Positions 7,897-16,098 of a stretch of 28,975 bases of DNA are shown here, in pieces. Position 1 is the stretch's first letter. Each line of letters starts with the position of its first letter. Made by a program: the position numbers and the translations under genes. Source of the stretch: CAZSRL01 sp964609615 (lineage in GTDB: Bacteria; Bacillota_I; Bacilli_A; RF39; UBA660); contig CAZSRL010000012.1 in assembly GCA_964609615.1 (NCBI GenBank), forward strand, positions 1-28,975. Direction: 5' to 3'. The notes below the pieces were generated by a model that had not been told where the DNA came from, made no database searches, and saw nothing but the letters and a program-made list of their open reading frames with translations.

Positions 7897-8118
7897 ATGA
7901 AAAAGATATTAATTAAACTTATTAATTTATATCAAATAACTCCACTACATACTCATAGTTATTGTAGATATATTCCTACTTGTAGTGAATATACTAAACA
8001 AGCAATTAATGAATATGGTTCTATAAAAGGAATATATTTAGGTACTAGAAGAATACTTAGATGTAATCCACTACATAAAGGAGGAATAGATAATATTCCT
8101 TGGAGGGAGAAAAAATGA
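7897..8118 (+). CDS. yidD: Membrane protein insertion efficiency factor YidD
   Basis: YidD is a small peripheral membrane protein that assists YidC-dependent insertion. The 73-residue product matches the family along its length: the amphipathic start KKILIKLINLYQ, the CRYIPTCSEYTKQAINEYG core (about 23-41) and RRILRCNPLHKGGIDNIP near the end (about 51-68), with the three conserved Cys. GAGGAGG precedes the start. It overlaps the next gene by 4 nt (ATGA), so the two are probably translationally coupled. No rnpA, rpmH or yidC is nearby, so it has moved away from its commonest neighbourhood. Confidence 0.95.
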   Translation: MKKILIKLINLYQITPLHTHSYCRYIPTCSEYTKQAINEYGSIKGIYLGTRRILRCNPLHKGGIDNIPWREKK

Positions 8119-8975
8119 AAAAATTAATTATACTACTAATTGGGTTATCACTAGTAACTACTGGATGTTTTACAAATAAAAAATTTGATGATAATGTAAC
8201 TTATACTACAGTATACCCTATTGAATATGTTACTAAAGAAATATATGGAGATTATACTAATGTATATAGTGTTTATCCAGATGGTGCTGATGTTGATAAA
8301 TATGTTTTAACTAATAAGTTAAAAGAAAACTATGCTAATTCTGATACATTTATTTATAATGGACTTAGTAATGAAAAAAACATAGCAGTAGATTTTCTAA
8401 ATTTAAATAAAAATATTGGTATAATTGACGCTATGCAAGGTATGAGTGTTCAAAATAGTAATGAAGAACTTTGGTTAAATCCATCTAGTTATTTAATGAT
8501 AGCGGAAAATATAAAAAATGGATTATTACAATATAATGATAATGTTTATACAAAAGAAGATATAAATAAACAATATGATGAATTTAAAGTAAATATTTCT
8601 GAATTAGATGTAGAACTTAATTTAATAAGTAAAAACTCTGAAACAAATACTTTAATAGTAAGTGATGATACATTTAAATATTTAGAAAAATATAATTTAG
8701 ATGTTATATCACTTGATCCAGATAATCCTAATATTGATAAAGCTTATGCTGAGGCAGAAGACGCTATTGAAGATGGAACATGTAAATATGTTTTTGTTAA
8801 AAAAGGAGAAAAAATTAATAATAATTTATCTGACTTTTTAGCATCTCATCAAACAAAAACATTAGAAATACATATGCTTAATACTATTAGTTATAATGAA
8901 AGAAAAACTGGAGAAAATTACGTTACAATTATGACAAATAATATTGATCAATTAAAAACTGAATTGTATAAATAA
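8115..8975 (+). CDS. ZnuA/TroA-like metal-binding lipoprotein with altered ligands
   Basis: The 286-residue product resembles the periplasmic-type binding protein of Zn/Mn ABC transporters (TroA/ZnuA fold). It has a lipoprotein signal with lipobox TTGC (Cys18), the YPIEYVTKEIYGD strand-helix near 34-46, TFIYNGLSNE near 78-87, ELWLNPSSYLMIAENI near 118-133 and TLIVSDDTFKYLEKYNL near 179-195. By family alignment, the three His ligands would fall at Asp61 (GADVDKY in place of EPHDYE), Glu118 (ELW in place of HVW) and Asp184 (SDD in place of SHA): all three are acidic. The start is the ATG at 8115 with GGAGGGA upstream; an in-frame TTG at 8100 lies within yidD and is unlikely. No ABC permease or ATPase genes follow, but a ZIP transporter gene is convergent. 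The metal, if any, is unknown. Confidence 0.75.
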   Translation: MKKLIILLIGLSLVTTGCFTNKKFDDNVTYTTVYPIEYVTKEIYGDYTNVYSVYPDGADVDKYVLTNKLKENYANSDTFIYNGLSNEKNIAVDFLNLNKNIGIIDAMQGMSVQNSNEELWLNPSSYLMIAENIKNGLLQYNDNVYTKEDINKQYDEFKVNISELDVELNLISKNSETNTLIVSDDTFKYLEKYNLDVISLDPDNPNIDKAYAEAEDAIEDGTCKYVFVKKGEKINNNLSDFLASHQTKTLEIHMLNTISYNERKTGENYVTIMTNNIDQLKTELYK

Positions 8976-9001
8976 AACTGTGAAAATTTCACAGTTTTTT
9001 A
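8974..9001. terminator. Bidirectional terminator between the lipoprotein and ZIP genes
   Basis: AACTGTGAAA (8976-8985) pairs with TTTCACAGTT (8987-8996), followed by six Ts on the plus strand and preceded by a run of As that gives Ts on the minus strand. Confidence 0.88.
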
Positions 9002-9814
9002 TCCCAACGCAACATCTAATATCATCATTACAGAAAAACCTAATAATGTAAATAGTGCCATTATTTCTTTTTTCTTATTACTTTGACTCTCAGGTATTAA
9101 TTCCGCTACTACAACATATATCATAGCCCCCGCAGCAAATGCAAGAAGGAATGGAAGTAATAATCTTATTTTAAGTACTAAAAGTGCTCCTAAAACTCCT
9201 GAAATAGGTTCTACAATACCACTTAATTGTCCATAGAAAAATGATTTCCCTCTTGAAAAACCTTCTCTTCTAAGTGGAACACTAACCGCAGTTCCTTCTG
9301 GAAAGTTTTGTATTCCAATCCCAAGAGCTAAAAGACAAGCAGATAAAAGTGTTGCTCCTTCTAAACCATAATATATTGAACCAAAAGCAACCCCTACCGC
9401 TAAACCTTCTGGAATATTATGTAAAGTAATTGAAATAATTAACATTAATGATCTTTTTAAACTTTTTTTACTTTTACCATCGTTATTTTTATTTGTTATT
9501 TTTTTACTAATTATTGTAAATGTTTTATCCCCAATAAATAATAATAACCCTCCACCAAAAAAACCTAAAAAAACTATTAAACACGCATTTAACTTTAAAG
9601 ATTGTGCCATTATAATTGCAGGAGATAATAGCGACCAGAATGATGCCGCTATCATTACTCCAGCAGCAGAACCTAACATAGCATCCATTATTCCTTTTTT
9701 TACTTTTTTAAAAAAGAAAACAAAAGCAGCTCCAAGTGAAGTTATAAACCAAGTAAATAATGTTGCTATTAATGCTTGAGTTGTGTGATCGAGATTGATA
9801 AATAAATTTATCAT
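8999..9814 (-). CDS. ZIP-family divalent metal transporter
   Basis: ZIP proteins import Zn, Fe or Mn into the cytoplasm. The 271 residues contain eight likely membrane segments. They carry the paired metal-site motifs HNIPEGLAVGVAFG (about 132-145) and IQNFPEGTAVSVPLRREG (about 168-185), typical of the ZupT/GufA-like branch. A Lys/Asn-rich cytoplasmic loop between segments 3 and 4 lacks the His-rich cluster of some ZIPs. Start at 9814 with GAGGTGA upstream. The gene is convergent with the metal-binding lipoprotein gene, so this locus appears devoted to metal uptake, although the two are not co-transcribed. Metal specificity cannot be read from the sequence. Confidence 0.9.
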   Translation of the reverse strand: MINLFINLDHTTQALIATLFTWFITSLGAAFVFFFKKVKKGIMDAMLGSAAGVMIAASFWSLLSPAIIMAQSLKLNACLIVFLGFFGGGLLLFIGDKTFTIISKKITNKNNDGKSKKSLKRSLMLIISITLHNIPEGLAVGVAFGSIYYGLEGATLLSACLLALGIGIQNFPEGTAVSVPLRREGFSRGKSFFYGQLSGIVEPISGVLGALLVLKIRLLLPFLLAFAAGAMIYVVVAELIPESQSNKKKEIMALFTLLGFSVMMILDVALG

Positions 9815-9860
9815 TACTTCATCACCTCTATAAATAAAATATGTTATTATTTTTTTTTGG

Positions 9861-9887
9861 TTAAAAAAAAGTGAGTTATCACTTTTT
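9861..9887 (-). terminator. Terminator of the hydrogenase gene
   Basis: Read on the minus strand, AAAAAGTGA (9887-9879) pairs with TCACTTTTT (9874-9866) around 4 nt and runs into further Ts. The stem overlaps the stop codon. Confidence 0.88.
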
Positions 9888-11225
9888 ATTTATATTGTGA
9901 GTTGTATGTAATAATCTTTTAGATGTTTTACTTAATGGTTTTTTTAAATATTCTCTATATAATCTTTTTATATCTTTATTATCATGAGCACATTTCACAT
10001 CTTTTATCTTATCTCTATCATATAAAGCTTTCATTCTTTTTTCTTTAACTTCTTGTTCCATTGGAGAATCATATTTTGGTTCTCCTCCTCCTCCAATACA
10101 ACCTCCATAACAATTCATTATTTCTATATAATGATATTTTGAAGTGCCATTTTTTACTTCATCTAATATTTCTTTAGCGTTTGATATTTCATGTATAACA
10201 CATACATTAAGTTTAGTGTCATTTATATTAATTGTTGCTTCTTTTACATTATTCATTCCTCTTACTTTTTTAAAATTTATTTTATCTTCTTCAAGATTTT
10301 TACCACTAAGCATAAAATATGTATTTCTAAGTGCTGCTTCCATTACTCCCCCAGTTGTTCCAAATATAACACCTGAACCTGATCCTTCACCTAATACGCT
10401 ATCGTATTCACTTGGTAAAATATCTTCATATTTAATATTTTGTTTTTTTATAATATCTATTAATTCAGATATTGTTAATACTTCATCTGTTTTGTAGTTT
10501 TTTTCTAATTTTATTTCAGCCTTCTTTGCAGTACATGGAGTTAATGCTACTGAGAATATTTTATTAGAGTTTATTTTATTTTTTTTAGCAAAATATGTTT
10601 TTACAATTGCACTTTCCATAGCAATAGGGCTTTTACATGTAGAAATATTTTTTAATAATTCTGGATAATGTATTTTAGCATATTTAACCCATGAAGGACA
10701 ACAACTAGTAAACATAGGTAGTTTTTTATTATTCTTTATTCTATCTATTAATTCACTTGATTCTTCCATTATTGTTAAGTCAGCTCCAAAGGTTGTGTCA
10801 ATTACATAATCAAATCCTAACATTCTTAACAATCCAATTAATTTATCTTGAAGAAATACTCCAGGCTCCATTTCAAAAGCTTCCTTTAACGATACTCTTA
10901 CTGCTGGGGATGTATAACAAACCAATATTTTCCCTTCTTTTTTTGCTTTCATTATCCTATTATAAGGGCTTTTTGAACAAAGAGCGCCAGTAGGACAAAA
11001 TTGTATACATTGCCCACAGTTTAGACACTTACTTCCATCATATTCAAAATCATATCCTTCTCTATCAATACATGTACTTTTACAAACACCACAATTAATA
11101 CATTTTGTTAAATCTCTTTTTACAGCAATATTTTCTTTATCAATATATACTGCGTTTGATGGTGTATTTTGTATTTGTTCTTCTTTTATTTGTTTTTTTC
11201 TTTTTCTAAATATATATTTCTTCAT
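9879..11225 (-). CDS. [FeFe] hydrogenase, monomeric ferredoxin-domain type
   Basis: This enzyme evolves or consumes H2 in anaerobic metabolism. The 448 residues begin with a basic tail, then a 2[4Fe-4S] ferredoxin domain (CINCGVCKSTC at about 42-52 and CLNCGQCIQFCP at about 69-80). The H-cluster domain follows with L1 TSCCPSW (about 173-179), L2 TPCTAKKAE (about 231-239) and L3 EIMNCYGGCIGGGGEP (about 373-388; the usual motif is ExMxCxxGCxxGGGQP, with Glu here for Gln). There is no N-terminal [2Fe-2S] or His-ligated cluster, so it is one of the short forms. Start at 11225 with GAGGAG and TATAAT (11247-11252). Maturases HydE, HydF and HydG are not in the window. A catalytic rather than sensory role is likely but not provable here. 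Confidence 0.93.
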   Translation of the reverse strand: MKKYIFRKRKKQIKEEQIQNTPSNAVYIDKENIAVKRDLTKCINCGVCKSTCIDREGYDFEYDGSKCLNCGQCIQFCPTGALCSKSPYNRIMKAKKEGKILVCYTSPAVRVSLKEAFEMEPGVFLQDKLIGLLRMLGFDYVIDTTFGADLTIMEESSELIDRIKNNKKLPMFTSCCPSWVKYAKIHYPELLKNISTCKSPIAMESAIVKTYFAKKNKINSNKIFSVALTPCTAKKAEIKLEKNYKTDEVLTISELIDIIKKQNIKYEDILPSEYDSVLGEGSGSGVIFGTTGGVMEAALRNTYFMLSGKNLEEDKINFKKVRGMNNVKEATININDTKLNVCVIHEISNAKEILDEVKNGTSKYHYIEIMNCYGGCIGGGGEPKYDSPMEQEVKEKRMKALYDRDKIKDVKCAHDNKDIKRLYREYLKKPLSKTSKRLLHTTHNINKK

Positions 11226-11246
11226 TTTTACTCCTCTATTATTTAT

Positions 11247-11252
11247 ATTATA
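11247..11252 (-). promoter_or_regulatory. -10 element of the hydrogenase gene
   Basis: TATAAT on the minus strand lies 21 nt before the start codon and just downstream of the preceding operon's terminator, showing that the hydrogenase has its own promoter. The -35 region is weak (TTTTAA). Confidence 0.5.
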
Positions 11253-11259
11253 TCACGCA

Positions 11260-11283
11260 AAAAGAAGTATTAAAACTTCTTTT
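11260..11283 (-). terminator. Terminator of the marR-ABC operon
   Basis: AAAAGAAGT (11260-11268) pairs with ACTTCTTTT (11275-11283) around a 6-nt loop, with five Ts on the minus strand after the stem. It lies between the second ABC gene and the hydrogenase promoter. Confidence 0.82.
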
Positions 11284-11285
11284 AT

Positions 11286-13445
11286 TTATGAATTTATTTT
11301 TAAGAATTGAGAATTATATAATTCAGCATATTGTCCTTTTTGCTTCATTAATTCATTATGTGTTCCTTGTTCCACTATATTTCCATCTTTCATCAGTAGT
11401 ATTAAATCAGCATTTTTTATAGTAGATAATCTGTGAGCAATTACAAATGATGTTTTGTTTTTCATTAGTTTATCCATCGCTTTACTAACTAGTTCTTCTG
11501 TTCTAGTATCAACATTAGATGTTGCTTCATCTAATATTAGGAATGGAGCGTTTTCTAACATTCCTCTTGCGATAGTAAGAAGTTGTTTTTCACCAGATGA
11601 TACTGAATCATTATCTCCTAACATTGAGTCATATCCTTTAGGAAGAGTTTTAATAAAGTGTCCTGCTCCTATGATAGAACATACTTCTTTTATTTGTTCA
11701 TCGGTTATATCATTGTTATTATATTTAATATTTTCTTTAACAGTTCCATTAAACATCCAAGTGTCTTGTAAAACCATTGTAAATAGTTCATGAATATTTT
11801 CTCTTGTTAATTCTTTAGTTGATATTCCATCTATTTTAATGTCTCCTTTATTTATTTCATAAAACTTCATAAGTAAATTTACCATTGTTGTTTTACCTGC
11901 TCCTGTAGGCCCTACAATAGCTATTTTTTGACCAGGTTTTACACTTGCTGTAAAGTCATTAATAATTGTTTTATCTTCATCATATCCAAAATTAACATGA
12001 TCAAATTCAATATAACCTTTTACCTTATCTTTAGATAAATAATTCTTTTGTGTTTCTTCTGTCATTTCTTCTTCACCAATAAATTCAAATACTCTTTCAC
12101 TAGCTGCCGCTGTTGATTGAAGTGAAGTAAGTGACTGCGCTATTTGAGAAAGTGGATTAGAAAATAGTCTTACATATACCATAAATGCTACTATTACACC
12201 AAATGTAATAATATCTTCATGTACTAATAAAGCACCTACTATACATACCGCTACATAACCAAAGTTTCCAATAAATCCCATTAAAGGCATCATAAGCCCT
12301 GATAAGAATTGACTCTTTCTATTAGCTTCATATACACTTTTATTATATTTATCAAATTTTTCATCAGAATCTTGTTTACCATTATAAGCTTTTACAACAT
12401 TTAAACCAGAATATATTTCTTCTATATGTCCATTAAGTTTTCCAAGTTCTATTTGTCTTGCATTAAAGTATTTTTGTGATTTCGAAAGTATAACTGACAT
12501 AAAAGCAAATCCAAATAAACTAGCAAATATTGCAGTAAGAGCCATAATCCAATTTGTATAAAACATCATTATTATTGCTCCAAAGAATAATGTAAGAGAA
12601 CTTACTAACGTAGATAAACTTTGATTTAATGATTGAGCAATAGTATCAATATCATTTGTCACCCTTGATAAAATATCTCCTGTTTGATGTTTATCAAAAT
12701 ATTTAAGAGGTAATTTATTTATTTTATGTGATACTTGTGTTCTTAATTTTTTAGCAAATCCATTTGATACATATGTCATAGATATTGCTTGTATATAATT
12801 AAATATTGCACTGAGTATATATATAACTATTAGAAATAAAGCAATGTTTTTTATAGTATCAAAATTTATTGTTGGTTCTAATAATTTTTTAATATTTTTA
12901 GGTAATTTATCAATCGAAGAATATAATGTTTTAGTATTACTACTTTTATTTAATCCACCCATTATCTCTAAGTATTTTATTTGATCACTTGATGTTATTT
13001 TAATATTTTCTAATTTAAAAGTAGGAAATAATATTTTTTTTATATCACTTGGAAGTGATACAATATAATTCATTTGTTTATTTCTATCTTTTTCATTTTT
13101 CATTTTACTCATAGTATTAGTAAAACTAATTTTATCTTCATTACTAATAGCATTACTCATCATTATACTTTGAGCTTTTTTACCCATTGTTTGTTCATCA
13201 AAGTTTTTTGTTATGCTTTTAGTTATTACTTGCATATTTTTAGTATCAACAACAAGTCCTTTAGCAATTTCATCAGTTAAATCAGATAATTTATTTGGAG
13301 ATATTAATGATAATACACTTCCAAAAATAGCTAAAACTACTGCTACTATGATTAACACTTTAAAATCTTTTAACTTTTTAATTAATTTTTTCATTACTCC
13401 TTTAAAGTCTTTTGCTTTCTCTGGAGCTTTTGAGTCATTATGCAT
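11286..13445 (-). CDS. ABC exporter subunit, BmrD/LmrD-like, with large extracellular insert
   Basis: This is the second half of a heterodimeric multidrug-type exporter. The 719 residues have TM1 (about 32-52), an extracytoplasmic insert of about 145 residues (53-197), TM2-6, then an ATPase domain with Walker A GPTGAGKTT, signature VSSGEKQLLTIARG, Walker B FLILDEATSNVD and H-loop IAHRLSTI. Its Walker B Glu and H-loop His are intact while its signature is divergent, the pattern expected for the D-type subunit whose partner carries the degenerate site. The start codon overlaps the end of the upstream partner gene by 8 nt, so translation is probably coupled. The insert between TM1 and TM2 is characteristic of BmrD/LmrD. 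The substrate is unknown. Confidence 0.92.
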   Translation of the reverse strand: MHNDSKAPEKAKDFKGVMKKLIKKLKDFKVLIIVAVVLAIFGSVLSLISPNKLSDLTDEIAKGLVVDTKNMQVITKSITKNFDEQTMGKKAQSIMMSNAISNEDKISFTNTMSKMKNEKDRNKQMNYIVSLPSDIKKILFPTFKLENIKITSSDQIKYLEIMGGLNKSSNTKTLYSSIDKLPKNIKKLLEPTINFDTIKNIALFLIVIYILSAIFNYIQAISMTYVSNGFAKKLRTQVSHKINKLPLKYFDKHQTGDILSRVTNDIDTIAQSLNQSLSTLVSSLTLFFGAIIMMFYTNWIMALTAIFASLFGFAFMSVILSKSQKYFNARQIELGKLNGHIEEIYSGLNVVKAYNGKQDSDEKFDKYNKSVYEANRKSQFLSGLMMPLMGFIGNFGYVAVCIVGALLVHEDIITFGVIVAFMVYVRLFSNPLSQIAQSLTSLQSTAAASERVFEFIGEEEMTEETQKNYLSKDKVKGYIEFDHVNFGYDEDKTIINDFTASVKPGQKIAIVGPTGAGKTTMVNLLMKFYEINKGDIKIDGISTKELTRENIHELFTMVLQDTWMFNGTVKENIKYNNNDITDEQIKEVCSIIGAGHFIKTLPKGYDSMLGDNDSVSSGEKQLLTIARGMLENAPFLILDEATSNVDTRTEELVSKAMDKLMKNKTSFVIAHRLSTIKNADLILLMKDGNIVEQGTHNELMKQKGQYAELYNSQFLKINS

Positions 13446-15154
13446 TTTCTAATTCCTCCTTTGAAAGTTGTGATAAAGCAATTTCTTTATACACTTTACA
13501 ATTTTTCATTAACTCTTTATGAGTACCTATTCCTACACATTTTCCTTCATCTAGTACTATTATTTTATCAGCATTTAATACTGTTCCTATTCTTTGAGCT
13601 ACTATTAAATTTGTTGAATCTTTTGTATAGTTTCTAAGTTCTTTTCTTAAAATAGCATCTGTTTTATAATCAAGAGCACTAAATGAATCATCAAATACAT
13701 AAATTTCAGGAACTTTTNNNNNNNNNNCCTCCGCTTGAGATATGTGATTTTTCTTTCTTTTCCATTTTTGAAACAAAATCTTCTGCTTGAGCAATCCTTA
13801 GCGCTTCTTTTATTCTTTTCTTAATATCTGTTTTTCCATTACGTCCATAAGAAACATTATAATTAATACTTCCATTAAACATTACTGCTTTTTGAGGAAC
13901 ATAACCTATTTTATTTCTTAAATATTCTTCATCATATTCTTTTACATCTACACCATCTACTAATATAGTTCCTTTAATAGCATCATAAAACCTTGGTATT
14001 AGATTTATTAAAGTAGATTTACCACTACCAGTAGAACCAATAAACGCTATTGTTTCTCCTTTATTTGCCTTAAACGAAATATCTTCAAGTAAATATTCAT
14101 CAGCATCAGGATATTTAAAATAAACATTTTTATACTCAATAGTTCCAACTAAATCTTTAGAATTATTTGTAACATTACCATTTTTAATATCAATATCAGT
14201 ATCCATTACTTCATTAATTCTATCTGCTGAAACTTGAGCTCTTGGAAGTATCATAAAGACTACTGCTAACATTAGAAATGACATTATTATTTGCATTGCA
14301 TAAGCAGAAAATACTATCATATCACTAAATAATCCAATCTTTTGTGTTAAACCTGCTCCATCTATTAAATAAGCTCCTACAAAGTATATAGATAGGGTTA
14401 GAAAATACATTACAATATACATTACAGGCATTAAAACAGAGAAACCTTTTTGTACAAATATTTGTAATTTAGTTATATCATTATTAACAACACTAAATTT
14501 CTTTTCTTCATATCCCTCAGCATTAAATGCTCTAACTACACGAATACCAGTTAAATTTTCTCTTGTAACATTATTTAACTTATCAATTAATGATTGAATT
14601 TTCTTAAACTTTGGTAAAACAACAATTACAATAATACCAATTACTATTAACAATACAACAACAGAAATAGCTGTTATTAAAGACCATTCCCAACTTTTAT
14701 TTACTATCTTAGTTATTGCCCAAATAGCTGTTATAGGGGCTTTAAATAAGAGCTGAGCTCCCATTACAACAAACATTTCAACTTGAGTAATATCATTAGT
14801 TGTTCTAGTTATTAAACTACTAGTTGACAAATTCTTAACATGAGCCATATCTAAATTTTCAACTTTATCAAACAAATTCTTTCTAGTATTCCTAGAAAAA
14901 ATAGCAGCAATATTAGCAACTAAATATCCAACAATAATAGCGGATATTAAACTACCAAAAGCACATAATACCATATATATACCTTGTTCTATAATATCAG
15001 ACATAGTGCTGCCAGTAGTTTGTACCAAAGTAGTTATTTCTGACATATAATCAGGTATTTTTAAATCAAAATATACACCTACACATATCAATACAAATGA
15101 TATAAAGCCATATATTAAACACTTTTTATTTAAATTTTTTAATAATTTTAACAT
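13438..15154 (-). CDS. ABC exporter subunit, BmrC/LmrC-like (contains assembly gap)
   Basis: This is the first subunit of the heterodimeric exporter. Ten Ns (13718-13727) interrupt it. Upstream of the gap are 475 codons: six membrane segments, Walker A GSTGSGKST and the Q-loop region GYVPQKAVMF, ending at HISSGG. Downstream are 92 codons starting PEIYVFDDSFSALD. The missing stretch should hold the ABC signature (LSGGQ) and be about 20 codons. The flanks require a missing length divisible by three, so the ten Ns are a placeholder and not a frameshift. Walker B has Asp where the catalytic Glu is expected (FDDSFSALD), and the H-loop is AQRIGT with Gln for His, marking the degenerate ATPase site of BmrC/LmrC-type subunits. 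Start at 15154 with GGAGGAAATT-type spacing, just after marR. Confidence 0.88.
13718..13727. other. Scaffold gap (10 Ns)
   Basis: Ten consecutive Ns fall in the ATPase domain of the first ABC subunit, exactly where the signature motif should be. Frame arithmetic on the flanks (475 codons plus 2 nt before, 1 nt plus 93 codons after) predicts a real gap length that is a multiple of three. Confidence 0.98.
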
Positions 15155-15174
15155 AAATTTCCTCCATCATAATT

Positions 15175-15624
15175 TTACTCATTTTCATTCTTTTTATTAT
15201 TAATTAAATGATCTATTTTTAAACATAACCTAATATACTCTTTAGCATCCTTTTCACCCAGTTCTTTAAAAACAGATGCGATTTCCTTAATTGCTTCTTT
15301 CCATTTCTTTTCAGTATGATTTTTAACCTCATCACTTACTCTAACCATTACTTTTCTTTTATCAACATTATCAGTAATTCTCTTTACATACCCTTTACTC
15401 TCTAAAGAATTTAAAATAACCGCTACCCTCGCAGTAGAAATATTAAGTGACTTACTAATCTCACCTGATAAAACATCCTCACCTATAAAAGTAAGATATG
15501 AAATAACACCAGCTTCACCCGCGCTAAACTCATTTAATATCTCAAAAATTTTAGGTTTATTTTTATGTTTCCCAATTTCAATTTCCAAAAATTGTTTTGC
15601 TAACTCTTCATACATTTTACTCAC
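15175..15624 (-). CDS. MarR-family transcriptional regulator
   Basis: This 149-residue winged-helix repressor has the MarR layout: N-terminal helices, a GVISYLTFIGEDVLSGEISKSLNISTARVAVILNSLESKGYVKRITDNVDKRKVMVRVSDEV core (about 39-98) with recognition helix and D-x-R-K wing, and C-terminal dimerisation helices. It is the first gene of a three-gene unit with the two ABC subunits, 20 nt upstream of the first. A perfect inverted repeat overlaps its promoter, so it probably represses its own operon and is released by a compound the pump exports, as known for many MarR-pump pairs. Start at 15624 with GAGGTGAG upstream. Confidence 0.92.
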   Translation of the reverse strand: MSKMYEELAKQFLEIEIGKHKNKPKIFEILNEFSAGEAGVISYLTFIGEDVLSGEISKSLNISTARVAVILNSLESKGYVKRITDNVDKRKVMVRVSDEVKNHTEKKWKEAIKEIASVFKELGEKDAKEYIRLCLKIDHLINNKKNENE

Positions 15625-15631
15625 CTCATTT

Positions 15632-15676
15632 TATCTAACGCTGTTAGATAATAACACATATAAAAATACATGTCAA
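15632..15676 (-). promoter_or_regulatory. marR-ABC promoter with MarR operator
   Basis: On the minus strand, -35 TTGACA (15676-15671), a 17-nt spacer and -10 TATTAT (15653-15648) with an extended TGT form a near-consensus promoter. TATCTAAC (15632-15639) and GTTAGATA (15643-15650) make a perfect 8-bp inverted repeat around 3 nt that overlaps the -10 by 3 nt and covers the start point. That is where a MarR dimer would block RNA polymerase. Confidence 0.85.
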
Positions 15677-15682
15677 TAGATA

Positions 15683-15711
15683 TTAAAAAGAAAAAGTCAC
15701 TTTTGTGACTT
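15683..15711 (-). terminator. Terminator of the ASCH gene
   Basis: AAGTCAC (15694-15700) pairs with GTGACTT (15705-15711) around TTTT. On the minus strand a TTTTTCTTTTT tract follows. Confidence 0.8.
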
Positions 15712-15738
15712 AATTAAAATTTTTTTATAAAATCTATA

Positions 15739-16059
15739 TTATTTTGATTTATCACTAATATTATCTCCATTTATTATATGGGAATATATATATGGATATT
15801 TGTTTTTTTTATTTAAATTTTTTTTAAATTCATCATCTATTTTTATACAATCATCTAACATTACTTTTTTTATAATTTCTCCAGTAGGAAAACTAATGTC
15901 TAATTCTTTATATTTTTCCATAGCACTTTTATCAATATTTTTAGAAGCATGAATATATAACTCTCCTCTATATTTTGTTTTCCAAGTTCTAAATTCATAT
16001 TCTTTAAATTCATTTATTATTAATGAAGCATATGGTTGTTTAATGCTTAATACTTTTAT
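15739..16059 (-). CDS. ASCH-domain protein, probable AUA start
   Basis: ASCH domains are small PUA-like folds that bind RNA or modified nucleosides; several are RNases or N4-acetylcytidine amidohydrolases. Read from 16059, the 106-residue product begins with KVLSIKQPYASLIINEFKEY, then EFRTWKTKYRGELYIHASK and later GEIIKKVMLDDC, all matching the N-terminal half of the family. No ATG, GTG or TTG occurs where the family starts. The in-frame codon at the conserved start is ATA, with AGAAGGT 7 nt upstream and an extended -10 (TGGTATAAT, 16084-16092) before that. The first ATG (15921) would cut off the core of the domain. Either AUA is used, the start codon has been lost, or there is a base-call error. 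A terminator follows. Confidence 0.7.
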   Translation of the reverse strand: MKVLSIKQPYASLIINEFKEYEFRTWKTKYRGELYIHASKNIDKSAMEKYKELDISFPTGEIIKKVMLDDCIKIDDEFKKNLNKKNKYPYIYSHIINGDNISDKSK

Positions 16060-16083
16060 ATTTATACCTTCTTTTACAAAGTT

Positions 16084-16092
16084 ATTATACCA
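16084..16092 (-). promoter_or_regulatory. Extended -10 of the ASCH gene
   Basis: TGGTATAAT on the minus strand lies 24 nt before the proposed AUA start. No -35 is apparent. It sits just downstream of the broken permease frame, so the ASCH gene has its own promoter. Confidence 0.55.
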
Positions 16093-16098
16093 TATTTT

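Noticed and set aside
8100..8114. TTG at 8100 as the start of the ZnuA-like lipoprotein
   Set aside because: It would lie within yidD and inside the ribosome binding site, and would add charged residues before the lipoprotein signal.
13438..13794. Separate 118-residue ATPase fragment as its own gene
   Set aside because: It is the 3' end of the first ABC subunit read through the Ns; its N-terminal part is out of frame.
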